Notes under the pieces: generated by a model | The model's database searches: none | What the model was told of the DNA's origin: nothing | What the model saw: only the letters and a program-made list of their open reading frames with translations | Source: an uncultured Rhodobacterales bacterium | Lineage (GTDB): Bacteria > Pseudomonadota > Alphaproteobacteria > Rhodobacterales > Rhodobacteraceae | Assembly: GCA_903845215.1 (NCBI GenBank) | Contig: CAIMWI010000055.1 | Span: 20,724 to 84,723, forward strand | Direction of reading: 5' to 3' | DNA length: 64,000 nucleotides | Position numbers and translations under genes: made by a program | Shown: piece by piece, positions 25,569 through 34,687 of the stretch | How the letters are laid out: each line of letters opens with the position of its first letter | Position numbering within the stretch: the first letter of the stretch is position 1

Positions 25569-26471
25569 CTCACGTGCTGTGCCTTTGTTCCTTATGATCA
25601 CACTCGCACTGGTGTAGGTTCCACCCGCTTGGCTGTCGGCAAATGCCGTATCCGTTGTAACACCGTCTTCGGTGTGAATGACACGGGAGGCAGCGGTGCT
25701 GACACTTGGACGTGTCAACGAAGTATCATAGGAGGCAGTTGCCAGCGTCACAGTCACCGGCGGTGGTGGCGGCAGCGGACGAATGACAGATTCATCAACG
25801 CATGTTGGGTAGGTCGCCAAATAGGGCGCCTTAATCCAAGCACAATTCACCGGCACCGTTGAATACAAACGCGGTGTGTCCAGATAACCGGAAACTTCGG
25901 TAAGCGTGCGGCGGTTGATCACTTCCGGCCGATTCACATCAATGATCGGCTTGGTCTCGCCAAACGACACCAAAGCGTCCAGCTGTTGGCTACCAACACC
26001 ATATTCGACAAGTCGCGCAACAACCGTCTCTGAACGGCGGCGTGCGAGATCAAAGTTATAGCCTTCAGATCCAACAAGATCCGTATGGCCAAACACCGAA
26101 AAGCGAATTTGCGGGTACTGTTTGATCCAATTTGCCTGCGCCTTAACCACGGCAGAGGTTTCGGGCGTCAAGGAATCCTTGTTGAATTCAAAACTCACAT
26201 TAGTGGCCACTTCAGAGGCGAACCTTGCGTTCAAAAGCCCGATGGCTTTTGCCTTTTCAGGATCAAGCGCCGGCATCGGAATGAACCCTTCGCAACCCGC
26301 CACCCTGCTGACAACGCTTTCAACCAAACGCTCGCAGGCTACGCCAGCAGGCACTTGCACGCCCGAGATTGCGGCCAATTGCTGCGATGCGGGGGTGTTA
26401 GCAACTTGATACGAACACCCAGATAGAATGCCTGCAAAAGCAAGTCCCGAGATAATTGGCTTAAGGTTCAT
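25479..26471 (-). CDS. OmpA-family outer-membrane lipoprotein with extended C-terminus
   Basis: A 330-residue protein. The signal peptide ends in the lipobox ILSGC (Cys about 19). An OmpA_C domain covers about residues 90-185: VSFEFNKDSLTPETSAVVKA, FSVFGHTDLVGSEGYNFDLA, RRRSETVVARLVEYGV and a conserved NRRT. Next comes a Pro-rich linker (RPLPPPPPVTVT) and a Ser/Thr-rich tail ending TATGGPGGSNPVAVEPEER. The tail duplicates as a 77-bp copy just past the stop, so the reading frame may have been longer. It would anchor surface material to peptidoglycan. It follows the 168-aa gene in the same leftward cluster. Confidence 0.85.
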   Translation of the reverse strand: MNLKPIISGLAFAGILSGCSYQVANTPASQQLAAISGVQVPAGVACERLVESVVSRVAGCEGFIPMPALDPEKAKAIGLLNARFASEVATNVSFEFNKDSLTPETSAVVKAQANWIKQYPQIRFSVFGHTDLVGSEGYNFDLARRRSETVVARLVEYGVGSQQLDALVSFGETKPIIDVNRPEVINRRTLTEVSGYLDTPRLYSTVPVNCAWIKAPYLATYPTCVDESVIRPLPPPPPVTVTLATASYDTSLTRPSVSTAASRVIHTEDGVTTDTAFADSQAGGTYTSASVIIRNKGTARETVEFYNNGVHTATGGPGGSNPVAVEPEER

Positions 26472-26516
26472 GCTAGCTCCGAATTTTTGAGATACTGCAG
26501 GACAAACAAGAAGGTG

Positions 26517-27023
26517 TTATGGTGCAAAGAAACCGCCCGTCGGCACCACAACCAAGACGCTGGGGTTACTTGTACCAAAAAACCAACCTTCTTGAACCAT
26601 CATAGGCGGGGTATTGAGAAAGTCTTCAACCACAAGTGTGCTGTGGTTGATAAGATCAAGAATCATTTCGTCTTGGTTTTGGGTGGTCTGCTCAACATTC
26701 ATCGCAACCGCATTGCGGATATAATCGACGTAAGCTGCGGCGACATCGGTGACGCCATTGTTCAGACCCAGGCTTTGAAAGTTCGTCAAGCTTTCGCGCA
26801 TGCCGCCAATGGCCTGCTTTACATCAGCACCTGTGGGCATGACGGGCATGTTGGGCAATCCGAAGGGATTGGTCGGGGGCATCATGGTGGGTTGGGGCGC
26901 CGTGAACAACACAGACATGTTCAAAGGGGCAACGGCCTGCGTGCTCACCACCCCGGCCGAAGCCAAAGCGCAAGTCGCCAAGCACATCCCCGACAGCATG
27001 ACCGAAGAAAACATCATGTTCAT
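26517..27023 (-). CDS. Secreted protein of unknown function (168 aa)
   Basis: I do not recognise the family. The N-terminus MNMMFSSVMLSGMCLATCAL then ASA is a Sec signal peptide. The mature part contains FTAPQPTMMPPTNPFGLPNM, then a mainly helical region (GMRESLTNFQSLGLNNG, AAYVDYIRNAVAMNVEQTTQ) and a Gly-rich C-terminus. The start ATG at 27023 overlaps the stop of the upstream gene (ATGA), which selects this start over one at 27044 and shows co-translation. It is probably exported with its neighbours as part of one surface structure. Confidence 0.75.
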   Translation of the reverse strand: MNMMFSSVMLSGMCLATCALASAGVVSTQAVAPLNMSVLFTAPQPTMMPPTNPFGLPNMPVMPTGADVKQAIGGMRESLTNFQSLGLNNGVTDVAAAYVDYIRNAVAMNVEQTTQNQDEMILDLINHSTLVVEDFLNTPPMMVQEGWFFGTSNPSVLVVVPTGGFFAP

Positions 27024-27724
27024 TTTCTGACTTCCACAATACATCCCCGCTCTTCGATCAACTTGATGAAAGCAGGTGAAGCGCTAGGAGGAACCACGGT
27101 GCTACATACCGACGACATAGAACCGATCGAAGTTTTTACTTTCTGAGATGCCGCCGGAACTGCTTTTTGCAATACGCCTTTGGCAGAACTGACTTCTGTA
27201 CCCGGCTCTTCGACATTGTAGCCAAGCTGCTTGAACGCTGGCCCCAGAATAGGATCTTGCATCATCACCACAATGGCGACTCGCTTTAATTCGCGGGCCT
27301 CGACCTCTGGCATCAGATTTGCAGCACCCAGCAGGGTATTTACCCAATTTCTACGTTGACATGAGATGTCATCAAAAGAACGCCCGCCGCCTAGGCCAAA
27401 GCCGGGCAGCGACGCAGATACGGAACCTGATACACCCATGCACGGGCCACCGCCGAAACTTCCCAGTCCCGGCGCATTGCCCATGGACTTAGAGCTGTTC
27501 GAAAAATCAAACACGTTGCCGCCAGATTGCGCACTCGCATCGTTTCCAACGCTATTCGATGCGGTAATACCGGAAACATTCGCCGCCGAATTCGAATTCG
27601 TGGCACTTCCGTCAAGCGTGTTAGAGGCGTTGTTATTCTGATCCTGCGCGTGAAGCGCAGACGCCATCGAAAACACGACAAGCGTAGCTTGAAGGGCAAC
27701 CACGATTTTCTTGAGATTTATCAT
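27020..27724 (-). CDS. Secreted Asn/Ser/Gly-rich protein of unknown function (234 aa)
   Basis: No family recognised. A signal peptide (MINLKKIVVALQATLVVFSM then ASALHAQ) is followed by a low-complexity part rich in Asn, Ser, Ala and Gly (NNNASNTLDGSATNSNSAA, then GLGSFGGGPCMGVSGSVSAS). A structured C-terminal half follows (LGAANLMPEVEARELKRVA, IMQD-like IVVMMQDPILGPAF). Four cysteines could form disulfides (PCMG, ISCQR, SVCST, GCIVEV). ATG at 27724 is chosen because the signal peptide begins there; the open frame to 27886 adds a basic, non-signal stretch. It is coupled by ATGA to the 168-aa gene. Confidence 0.72.
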   Translation of the reverse strand: MINLKKIVVALQATLVVFSMASALHAQDQNNNASNTLDGSATNSNSAANVSGITASNSVGNDASAQSGGNVFDFSNSSKSMGNAPGLGSFGGGPCMGVSGSVSASLPGFGLGGGRSFDDISCQRRNWVNTLLGAANLMPEVEARELKRVAIVVMMQDPILGPAFKQLGYNVEEPGTEVSSAKGVLQKAVPAASQKVKTSIGSMSSVCSTVVPPSASPAFIKLIEERGCIVEVRK

Positions 27725-27806
27725 GCTGCCGATCTTATGAGAGGGTCTGTTTTGGCGTGGTGGATCAGGCCAATTTGGCCTGATCCGATGTAAACCGATG
27801 CGTAGA

Positions 27807-28691
27807 TTACGGTGCAGCGAAGAACGAGGCGCTGTCGATGTGCGTAGCCGAACCACCAGCGAAACCGCCGCCGGTGAAGAAGCCACCGGTCGATGTGGTC
27901 AGAGAGATGGTACCATTGCCAGCGTTCGAAACGGACAGTTCGATGCCGGTTGCAGAAGCATTCGTTTGCGAAGTCAGGTCAGACGACACTTCGAACAGGG
28001 CGCCCGAGAGATTACCGGCCCACAGCAGGGGGTTGCTCGTATCCTTAACCGCACCAGTCAAGTCGACACCGGATTCACCGTCTGCATCGATCCCCGCGCT
28101 ACCATAGGCAATCGCTTGGTTTTGTTCGCCAACTGTCAGGCCGTTCGAACCAGCAAACAGGCCATTCGAACCCAGCAACTGAAGGGTGTTAGCGGTCGAA
28201 ACGGAACCGTTCAGTGAACCCTGTGCAGTCGCATCTGCAGTCGCGCTGCCTTCACCGTTGGCACTCACGCCAGCCGTTGAAGTGCTTGCGCTTGCTGCAC
28301 CAGCGGTGCCGATCGAACCGATAGCTTCACCGCGCGCAACGACGTTACCTTGACCAACCAAGGAGCCTGCAGTCTGGATCTGACGAGCAAAATTCAGAGC
28401 CGAAGTGATTTCGGCGTCAGAGGTAACGCCAACTAGAGCCGGCGTGTTGTTTTCGAGAAGCTCCGACAACGCGCTACCCGTGATCGCCAGATTAGCAGCG
28501 CTACGGGTCAAGACGACCGAGCTGGAACCCAGACCGTTCACCGACGATTGACCGCCAATGATGAAACCAGTTGCGTCCGGCGACAGGACAGAAACAGAAG
28601 CTTCGAACGCGCTGCTTTCGCTAGCGACGCCCATTTGAGCGCCGCCGAAAACAGCCAGCAGCGCGACGAGGGAAGTACTTAGTTTGTTCAT
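27807..28691 (-). CDS. Secreted Ala/Ser/Gly/Thr-rich protein, possible surface-structure subunit (294 aa)
   Basis: No family recognised. A Sec signal (MNKLSTSLVALLAVFGGAQM then GVAS) precedes a low-complexity body dominated by Ala, Ser, Gly, Thr, Val and Asn, with almost no Lys after the signal and no Cys. Patches such as GTAGAASASTSTAGVSANGE and GSATADATAQGSLNGSVST suggest beta-rich, fibre- or matrix-like material. It ends in GGFFTGGGFAGGSATHIDS. The ATG has GGAGAAG 8 nt upstream, and a short TTAAGG/CCTTAA hairpin (28711-28725) lies in its leader. As first gene of the cluster it may be the most abundant product. The adjacent glycosyltransferase could modify its Ser/Thr. Confidence 0.75.
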   Translation of the reverse strand: MNKLSTSLVALLAVFGGAQMGVASESSAFEASVSVLSPDATGFIIGGQSSVNGLGSSSVVLTRSAANLAITGSALSELLENNTPALVGVTSDAEITSALNFARQIQTAGSLVGQGNVVARGEAIGSIGTAGAASASTSTAGVSANGEGSATADATAQGSLNGSVSTANTLQLLGSNGLFAGSNGLTVGEQNQAIAYGSAGIDADGESGVDLTGAVKDTSNPLLWAGNLSGALFEVSSDLTSQTNASATGIELSVSNAGNGTISLTTSTGGFFTGGGFAGGSATHIDSASFFAAP

Positions 28692-29655
28692 TGTTTTCTT
28701 CTCCGAATGTTTAAGGTGCCCTTAAGGAGCGTTGACCTTTGAAGATCGCGATTTTTCTATTCAAAGTTTCCTTTTCTGTCAAGTGCGTACCGCCTACCCT
28801 GTTTTCATAACTTGGAACGCGGAGGCAATTAACGGCAGATCGAACCGTTGCAGGAGCACGTGGAGCAGGATTTTTATCCTAAAGTTTACTCTTTTGTCGC
28901 TATTCTCGCACTTTCGCCTTTCTTAAATTACCTATTGACGATTCTTTAGAATAGCGCTCTACCCCCGAAATTACTTTCGGGTATTTCCCTCGCACTCAAA
29001 CCTACACGAGTTTGACTGGAAGAAATTGGTGGCTCCTTTCCCTCGACTGATGCGGGCACCAAATGTGAAAATGGTTTTTCACGTTAGAAGAAAAAAGAAG
29101 GGCGAAATGGCTGGACGTGGGCCCATAACCAAATTGTCAGCCGGACAACCGCTTTGAAAACGCAAACATCTAAGTTTTTTGACGTAAGAATCGCAAACCA
29201 AGGTCATGTCGAAAATCATGAGGGTCGCATCGAATCACGGCTCGCCCAAAACCACCCGAAATCAACCCGCGCCAGCCGAACATCTTTGGCCGGCCCAAAC
29301 CAACCTAACCCCCGCTAGCGGTGTTGCACACCAATCAAAGCGGCGAGCGAATTGCAACCGCGTGCTGACCCCGACCAAGCACCAAGCAACAGAGGAAAAA
29401 ACAGATACCGTCAACCAGCCACCAGTGGCGCACGACCAAGACCCAAGATGTTGACCAAACACTGTCACAAAGCAGGCTAAGCCCTTCGAAAAAGTTACGG
29501 CAACATGGTGGCGAGAAAAACAAGATGTCTAGGGCGCCGCGCCGGCAAGGCCTGGGTAGCAGCACTGAAGGAAAAATCACTTGAACTGAAAGAAGCTTCA
29601 AGCGAAACCTCAATCGCAGTCCAGCGTCGCTGGGGGATGTGCGAAGGGCAAATTG
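28692..29655. other. 964-bp non-coding region between the secreted-protein cluster and the O-GlcNAc transferase
   Basis: I found no convincing gene; the small open frames on both strands lack ribosome sites and protein-like composition. It holds the divergent promoters of both flanking genes. Three inverted repeats are visible: TTAAGG-tgc-CCTTAA (28711-28725), CCCGAAA-ttac-TTTCGGG followed by TATTTCC (28964-28981), and GTGAAAA-tggt-TTTTCAC (29065-29082). They could be a leader hairpin, a terminator of a small RNA, and an operator. Composition is less GC-rich than the first 24 kb. Confidence 0.5.
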
Positions 29656-32352
29656 ATGCAAGATCGAATTGATGAACTGGTCACGCTATATAAAAGCGGT
29701 GACTATGCCCATGTTGTTGAAAAGGCGCAGTCTTTTCTAACAGATTTCCCAAACTCCTTCGGCGCGTTCAATATTCTTGGCGCCGCCAACCTTGGCTTAG
29801 GGCATTTGGATGCCGCGATTAGTGCTTACCAAAGTGCAATTCAATTGAACCCAAAATTCAGCATGGCGTACAATAACATCGCAACGGCTTTGAAGTTGAA
29901 GAAGAACTTCAAGGAAGCCACGGACTACTTTATCAAAGCTGTAGAAATAAACCCAAATTACTTCGAGGCATACAACAACTTGGGAAACTTGTTCCTTGAA
30001 ACACTCAAATTCAATGAAGCAGTCGAAGCCTATCGTAAGGCGCTTTCAATAAATCCTCAATATTCTGATGCGCAACTGAATTTGGGGCTAGCACTGCAAA
30101 AAAACGGCAATTATGATGATGCGATTGAAGCCTACAGGCGCGCTAGAGTTCTTGATCCGTCAAATTTGAATGCGATTTTCCAAATTGGATCTATACTTCA
30201 CCAGAACGGACAATTTACAGAAGCCATAGAGGCCTATCAAGATGTTCTAAAACTTAACCCATTGGTAGCAGATGCATTCAATTTGATTGGAAGAGTTAAT
30301 CAAAAACAAGGCTTATTAGAAACTGCTTGCAAAAATTATGAGAATGCTGCAAAGTTGGACCCCTTGTCGCCAGTTTATTATAATGACTGGGGAAATGCTT
30401 TGTTATTGTTAGGTAAGACTAATGAAGCTATTGAACTTTTCTTAAACGCAATAAAAATTAATAACAACTATACAGAAGCACATAACAACCTAGGAAATGC
30501 ATACAAAACTTTGGAAAGGTTCCATGACGCCGCTTTCGCCTATCAAAGCGCTATTAAGATTGATCCGACATGTGCATCCACCCACAATAACCTTGGTGCT
30601 GTGCTATACGCACAAGGTCTTTTTGATGCCGCCGTTTCAGCCTACCAATTTGCAATCGACCAAGACCCAGGTTTAGTGCTTGCGCAATTTGGAATGGCAA
30701 ACTCACTTTTCGCCCAAGGCAAGTATGACGATGCAAAGCACTTTTATCTCAAGTCGATAGAGATCGCGCCAGACTTTGCGGAAGCCCATAGTAATTTAGG
30801 GAATGTTTTCCAGTCGCAGGGTTTGCTAACCGATGCACTTGCTTCCTATCAAAAAGCAGTAGCCATCCTGCCAGACTATTCTGATGCTCACAATAACTTA
30901 GGGAATATATTTCAACTCTTGGGAAGGTTGGATCTTGCAATTGCCTCTTACAAGAAAGCATGGGAACTTCGTCCAACATTCGCCGCGGCGCAAGCGCAGA
31001 TGATACACCTGCTTCAACACGTTTGCGACTTCAAAGCTCTGGAAAATTTTGATGACGCGCTTTGCAGTTTGGGTACTGGACCCGATGGCATTCCACCCTT
31101 CGCAGGCCTGTCCTGGGTCGACGATGGAGCATTAAATTTATTGCGATCCCGCGCTTGGGCTTTTAAAAATTTTAAGCTTTCGTCGGTGCCTAAGTCTTCT
31201 CAACCCGTTGTTCGTAATGGGCGCTTAAGGGTTGGCTATTTCGGTGCTGATTTTCACAATCACGCAACGCTCATTTTGATGGCAGGACTTCTTCGCAACC
31301 ATAAGAAAGAAGAGCTTGAGGTCTTTTGTTACAGTTATGGAAATAGTCTGCGTGATGATTGGACACAACAGACCGAAAAAGATGTTGAACATTTCTTTGA
31401 TGTAAGGGAAATGACTGATTTGTCGATCGCAGAATTCGCGAAAACCCATGATTTGAATGTAGCCATCGATCTGAAAGGGTACACAACTCACGGAAGAACT
31501 AGTATATTTCAACATCGTGTTGCCCCTGTTCAAATGCACTTTTTAGGTTACCCCGGGTCTTTAGGGGTAGACTTTATGGACTATATCATTGCTGATCCAG
31601 TTGTCATCCCGACAGATCAACGCCAATTCTATTCTGAAAAAATCCTTTACATGCCCCATTCCTACCAACCCAATGATTTCGACCGCCCTATTTCGAACGA
31701 AACATCTGAACGGGCCGATTTTGATTTACCAAAAGACAGTTTTATCTTCTGCTGTTTCAACAATAATTACAAGATAAGCCAGTATCAGTGGAAAATTTGG
31801 ATGAAATTATTGACCGCAGTTGAGGGGAGTGTTTTGTGGTTGCTCAAAGCCAATAAATGGGCAGATGAAAATTTACGCCTTGAAATGCGGCGGTTCGGCA
31901 TCGATCCAAGAAGGTTGGTCTTTGCGAATAAGCTTCCTCTTGATGAGCATTTAGCGCGGCATAGGCATGCAGATTTGTTTTTGGACACTTTCGTTTACAA
32001 TGCCCACACAACAGCAAGTGATGCTTTGTGGGCAGGATTGCCTATAGTAACAAAATCTGGCGGCCAGTTCTCTGCGCGGGTGGCGGCCAGTTTATTGAAT
32101 GCGATTGGTTTGCCAGAGTTGGTCGTGGAAACGGACGAACAGTATGTGGATTTGGCGATTAACTTGGCAACGTACCCCGAAAAACTTGCAGAAATCAGAA
32201 AGAAACTTGCCACAAATCGTCTCACATCACCCCTCTTTGACGCAAAAAGATACACCCGGAACTTCGAGTCTGGCTTAAAAATGGCTTACGATCATTACCT
32301 ATCCGGAGAAGAACCGGCTGACATTTTTGTTCGTGAAAAGCTTAACGTCTAG
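29656..32352 (+). CDS. TPR-repeat O-GlcNAc transferase-like protein (SPINDLY/GT41)
   Basis: An 898-residue cytoplasmic protein. Residues about 1-465 are around thirteen TPR units of the form A..AYQ.AI.L.P....A..NLG. Residues about 495-890 form a GT41 catalytic region: GYFGADFHNHATLILMAGLL, DLKGYTTHGRTSIFQHRV, PVQMHFLGYPGSLGVDFMDY, FCCFNNNYKISQ and FLDTFVYNAHTTASDALWAG, with WAGLP and SGGQFSARVA. GT41 enzymes attach a sugar from UDP-GlcNAc or a similar donor to Ser/Thr of proteins. ATG at 29656 (after GAAGGG) is preferred over TTG at 29653. Codon use is distinctly A/T-rich compared with neighbours, suggesting transfer. Its targets may be the divergently encoded secreted proteins. Confidence 0.9.
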   Translation: MQDRIDELVTLYKSGDYAHVVEKAQSFLTDFPNSFGAFNILGAANLGLGHLDAAISAYQSAIQLNPKFSMAYNNIATALKLKKNFKEATDYFIKAVEINPNYFEAYNNLGNLFLETLKFNEAVEAYRKALSINPQYSDAQLNLGLALQKNGNYDDAIEAYRRARVLDPSNLNAIFQIGSILHQNGQFTEAIEAYQDVLKLNPLVADAFNLIGRVNQKQGLLETACKNYENAAKLDPLSPVYYNDWGNALLLLGKTNEAIELFLNAIKINNNYTEAHNNLGNAYKTLERFHDAAFAYQSAIKIDPTCASTHNNLGAVLYAQGLFDAAVSAYQFAIDQDPGLVLAQFGMANSLFAQGKYDDAKHFYLKSIEIAPDFAEAHSNLGNVFQSQGLLTDALASYQKAVAILPDYSDAHNNLGNIFQLLGRLDLAIASYKKAWELRPTFAAAQAQMIHLLQHVCDFKALENFDDALCSLGTGPDGIPPFAGLSWVDDGALNLLRSRAWAFKNFKLSSVPKSSQPVVRNGRLRVGYFGADFHNHATLILMAGLLRNHKKEELEVFCYSYGNSLRDDWTQQTEKDVEHFFDVREMTDLSIAEFAKTHDLNVAIDLKGYTTHGRTSIFQHRVAPVQMHFLGYPGSLGVDFMDYIIADPVVIPTDQRQFYSEKILYMPHSYQPNDFDRPISNETSERADFDLPKDSFIFCCFNNNYKISQYQWKIWMKLLTAVEGSVLWLLKANKWADENLRLEMRRFGIDPRRLVFANKLPLDEHLARHRHADLFLDTFVYNAHTTASDALWAGLPIVTKSGGQFSARVAASLLNAIGLPELVVETDEQYVDLAINLATYPEKLAEIRKKLATNRLTSPLFDAKRYTRNFESGLKMAYDHYLSGEEPADIFVREKLNV

Positions 32353-32471
32353 TTCTGCCTGATCTGAACTGTTCAACACCTAGACTTAGATTCAGCAAAC
32401 ACGAAGTCTCCTGAAAGCATTAATAGCTGATGAACATTGTAGAATTTCTGTTACAGTCGTGTATCCGAGTT

Positions 32472-32489
32472 CAATCTTTCACAAGATTG
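32472..32489. terminator. Hairpin between convergent genes
   Basis: A perfect 7-bp stem (CAATCTT / AAGATTG) with a TCAC loop lies in the 193-bp space between the glycosyltransferase stop and the stop of the converging ABC exporter. TTAATGTT follows on the plus strand. It is a plausible weak bidirectional terminator. Confidence 0.45.
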
Positions 32490-32545
32490 TTAATGTTAAG
32501 CTGACCCTACCTACCTTTGAGTCGGCCGCCGCTTCAATGATGCCT

Positions 32546-34687
32546 TTAACTTCGTGCGAAAACCGCTGCTGGGTCCCCGCAAGCGGCGCGAACTGTTGGC
32601 CAAAGAACGGAGACCAGGACAAGCATGAGAGTTCCGGCCGCTATTACTGGTGCGGCCGACCAAACAGGTTCGAACACAAAGGCATAGCCGGAACTGCCGA
32701 GGTTGCCGGATATCTCGGATGCAATGCGAGCACTTTCTTTAAGCTGTAAAGAAAGAGCAAGTGTCAGCCTATCAGCGAATAAAAAGCCAACGGTCAACCC
32801 AAAGGTGGCCGTTATAAGTGTTCCTATCACCTCAGTTGCCAGAATGTCTCCGCGCCGCATGCCTAGAACCTTCAAGACAGCCAACTCTGCTTCACGCAAA
32901 CGGGTTGAGATGACAATGTTTCCGAAAAGAACAAGGCCAACGACGCCGGTTAGCAGTGCAAGTAAAGGTGCAATAACGCCATAAGCGGCTGACTTCAGGT
33001 TTAAAATCCAAGAATACTTCCAGATTTCGGCCTCGGGATGGTAGCCACGCGCAGATAGAAGAGCGATTTTTGGAACCACATCATCGATGTTTTTAAGATA
33101 AAGATGCATCATATCCTGCCAAGGCCAGTCGATCAGCGACTTGATGTCTGCATCTGCGCGCCAAGCCGAATGGTCGGCATTGGTGGGAAACGGCAACTTT
33201 CCTGTTCTATCTCGCTTGATCGCATCAATCGCAATGAGAAGTTCGTTGGGCAGATAAAACTGGCGGTCCGCCTCTCCTTTGAGGATTACGCCAGCGACTG
33301 TCAGGGTCAAAGGTTCGGTCCCGATCTCTTTACCGGACTTTCCAAACCTGGGGATAGACGCCTTAATCTGCTGCCCGACAAACGAGGCCCATTCCTTATC
33401 GCTGTTCATTGCCCTGGTGCCGAAGACTTCTAGCAGGAAATCGGTGGTTGCGATCATCTGAAACTGATCGTTCTTGGCAGTAAAACCTGCACCTGCAACA
33501 AAATGGAACATGCCTAGTTCAGGATCGTCTGGATATAGGCCCAAAGATGGGTAAGGCCGATTAGACGCGTCAGACATGACGATCGAAACAGTTGTTGCCC
33601 GGCGGGCCACTGCCGCGCTGACATCAGGGTCTGTCAACAACTCTCCCTGTTCTGGGAAGCGCAGACCGCCCTTCGCCAAATCAACCTTTCGGGGTTTAAG
33701 AGTAACGCGGGTAAGACGCGTTCCATCAGCCACGGTTTGCTCTACGAAGTGGTCAAGACCACTGACGAGAGAGGCAAAAACAGCCGATTGTGCCGTGCCT
33801 GCTATAACAGCGATCAGCAACAGCAGTGTAAACAGCGGGCGTCGCAGTAAATCTCGCGTCGCATTGCCAATAAGACGCCAAAGAGGAAGGCTTGGCCACC
33901 AACCTGACAGGGGCGCATTGGGTATGGCGAACGGGCGGTGACGACTTTGCGGATCTTTTAAACTGTCTGCACTGGACAGTTCTAGCAACTGTCCGTTTTC
34001 AAGACTGAATTGGCGGCCAAGACCAAATAACGCTTCGTCATGGCTAACGATGAGAATGGTTGCTCCTGCTGCGCGCATGGAGGCCAGGCGTTCAATCACT
34101 AGGGCTTTTGATGCGTGATCAAGGTTTGAGGTCGGTTCATCCGCCAAAATGAGAGCCGGGCCGCGCACCATTGCGCGTGCGAGTGCCGCGCGTTGCCGCT
34201 GCCCACCGGAGGCGACCGAGGGCCGAAGACGGGTTACGCCCGCTGCACGCTCTTCGGCACGAAAGGCAAAGGCTTCAGCTTGTTCCGCTTGGCTCACCGC
34301 CTCTTCCGATGTCAGCCCAGCGAATTGAAGCGGTAAGGCGATGTTTTCTGCCAAACTTAGGTGGGGCAGCAAGCGACCTTCCTGAAATACCAGGCCGATC
34401 ACAGCGGTTCGCGTGGCATCCCGCTCAGAGGTTGTCAGGCTTGCGACATCTTTTCCAGCAAGGCGCATTGACCCCGTAAAACCGGCGTCCAATAAGCCAA
34501 GGATGCGCAGCAGCGTTGATTTTCCTGCACCACTTGGGCCACGGATGACAGTAAGACTATGATAGGGGATCAAAAAATCGATCCCTTCCAGAACATTGAT
34601 TACGCCTTCGGATCCGGCGAAGGCCCTCGTCAGACCACGGATTTCGACAAGGTTCTCACTGCAATCGGATGTCGCTTTTTGCGTCAT
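32546..34687 (-). CDS. MacB-like ABC exporter (ATPase-FtsX permease fusion)
   Basis: A 713-residue inner-membrane protein. The N-terminal ATPase (about 15-230) has Walker A GPSGAGKST, signature ASGGQRQRAALARAMV and Walker B LILADEPTSN, closest to LolD/MacB. A helix near residue 290 (FTLLLLIAVIAGTAQSAVFA) leads to a large periplasmic domain of about 260 residues, then three more helices of the FtsX type (LLALLTGVVGLVLFGNIVIS; LGMRRGDILATEVIGTLITA; PVIAAGTLMLVLVSVLWP). MacB-type machines are mechanotransmitters working with an HlyD/MacA adaptor on periplasmic substrates. The start ATG overlaps the stop of the VWA gene (ATGA). The adaptor at 41170-42003 could be its partner. Confidence 0.85.
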   Translation of the reverse strand: MTQKATSDCSENLVEIRGLTRAFAGSEGVINVLEGIDFLIPYHSLTVIRGPSGAGKSTLLRILGLLDAGFTGSMRLAGKDVASLTTSERDATRTAVIGLVFQEGRLLPHLSLAENIALPLQFAGLTSEEAVSQAEQAEAFAFRAEERAAGVTRLRPSVASGGQRQRAALARAMVRGPALILADEPTSNLDHASKALVIERLASMRAAGATILIVSHDEALFGLGRQFSLENGQLLELSSADSLKDPQSRHRPFAIPNAPLSGWWPSLPLWRLIGNATRDLLRRPLFTLLLLIAVIAGTAQSAVFASLVSGLDHFVEQTVADGTRLTRVTLKPRKVDLAKGGLRFPEQGELLTDPDVSAAVARRATTVSIVMSDASNRPYPSLGLYPDDPELGMFHFVAGAGFTAKNDQFQMIATTDFLLEVFGTRAMNSDKEWASFVGQQIKASIPRFGKSGKEIGTEPLTLTVAGVILKGEADRQFYLPNELLIAIDAIKRDRTGKLPFPTNADHSAWRADADIKSLIDWPWQDMMHLYLKNIDDVVPKIALLSARGYHPEAEIWKYSWILNLKSAAYGVIAPLLALLTGVVGLVLFGNIVISTRLREAELAVLKVLGMRRGDILATEVIGTLITATFGLTVGFLFADRLTLALSLQLKESARIASEISGNLGSSGYAFVFEPVWSAAPVIAAGTLMLVLVSVLWPTVRAACGDPAAVFARS

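Noticed and set aside
28711..28725. TTAAGG-tgc-CCTTAA as a riboswitch
   Set aside because: Only a 6-bp palindrome; no wider conserved fold that I can recognise.
29206..29468. Short frames on both strands in the 964-bp gap
   Set aside because: Neither has a ribosome site or protein-like composition.
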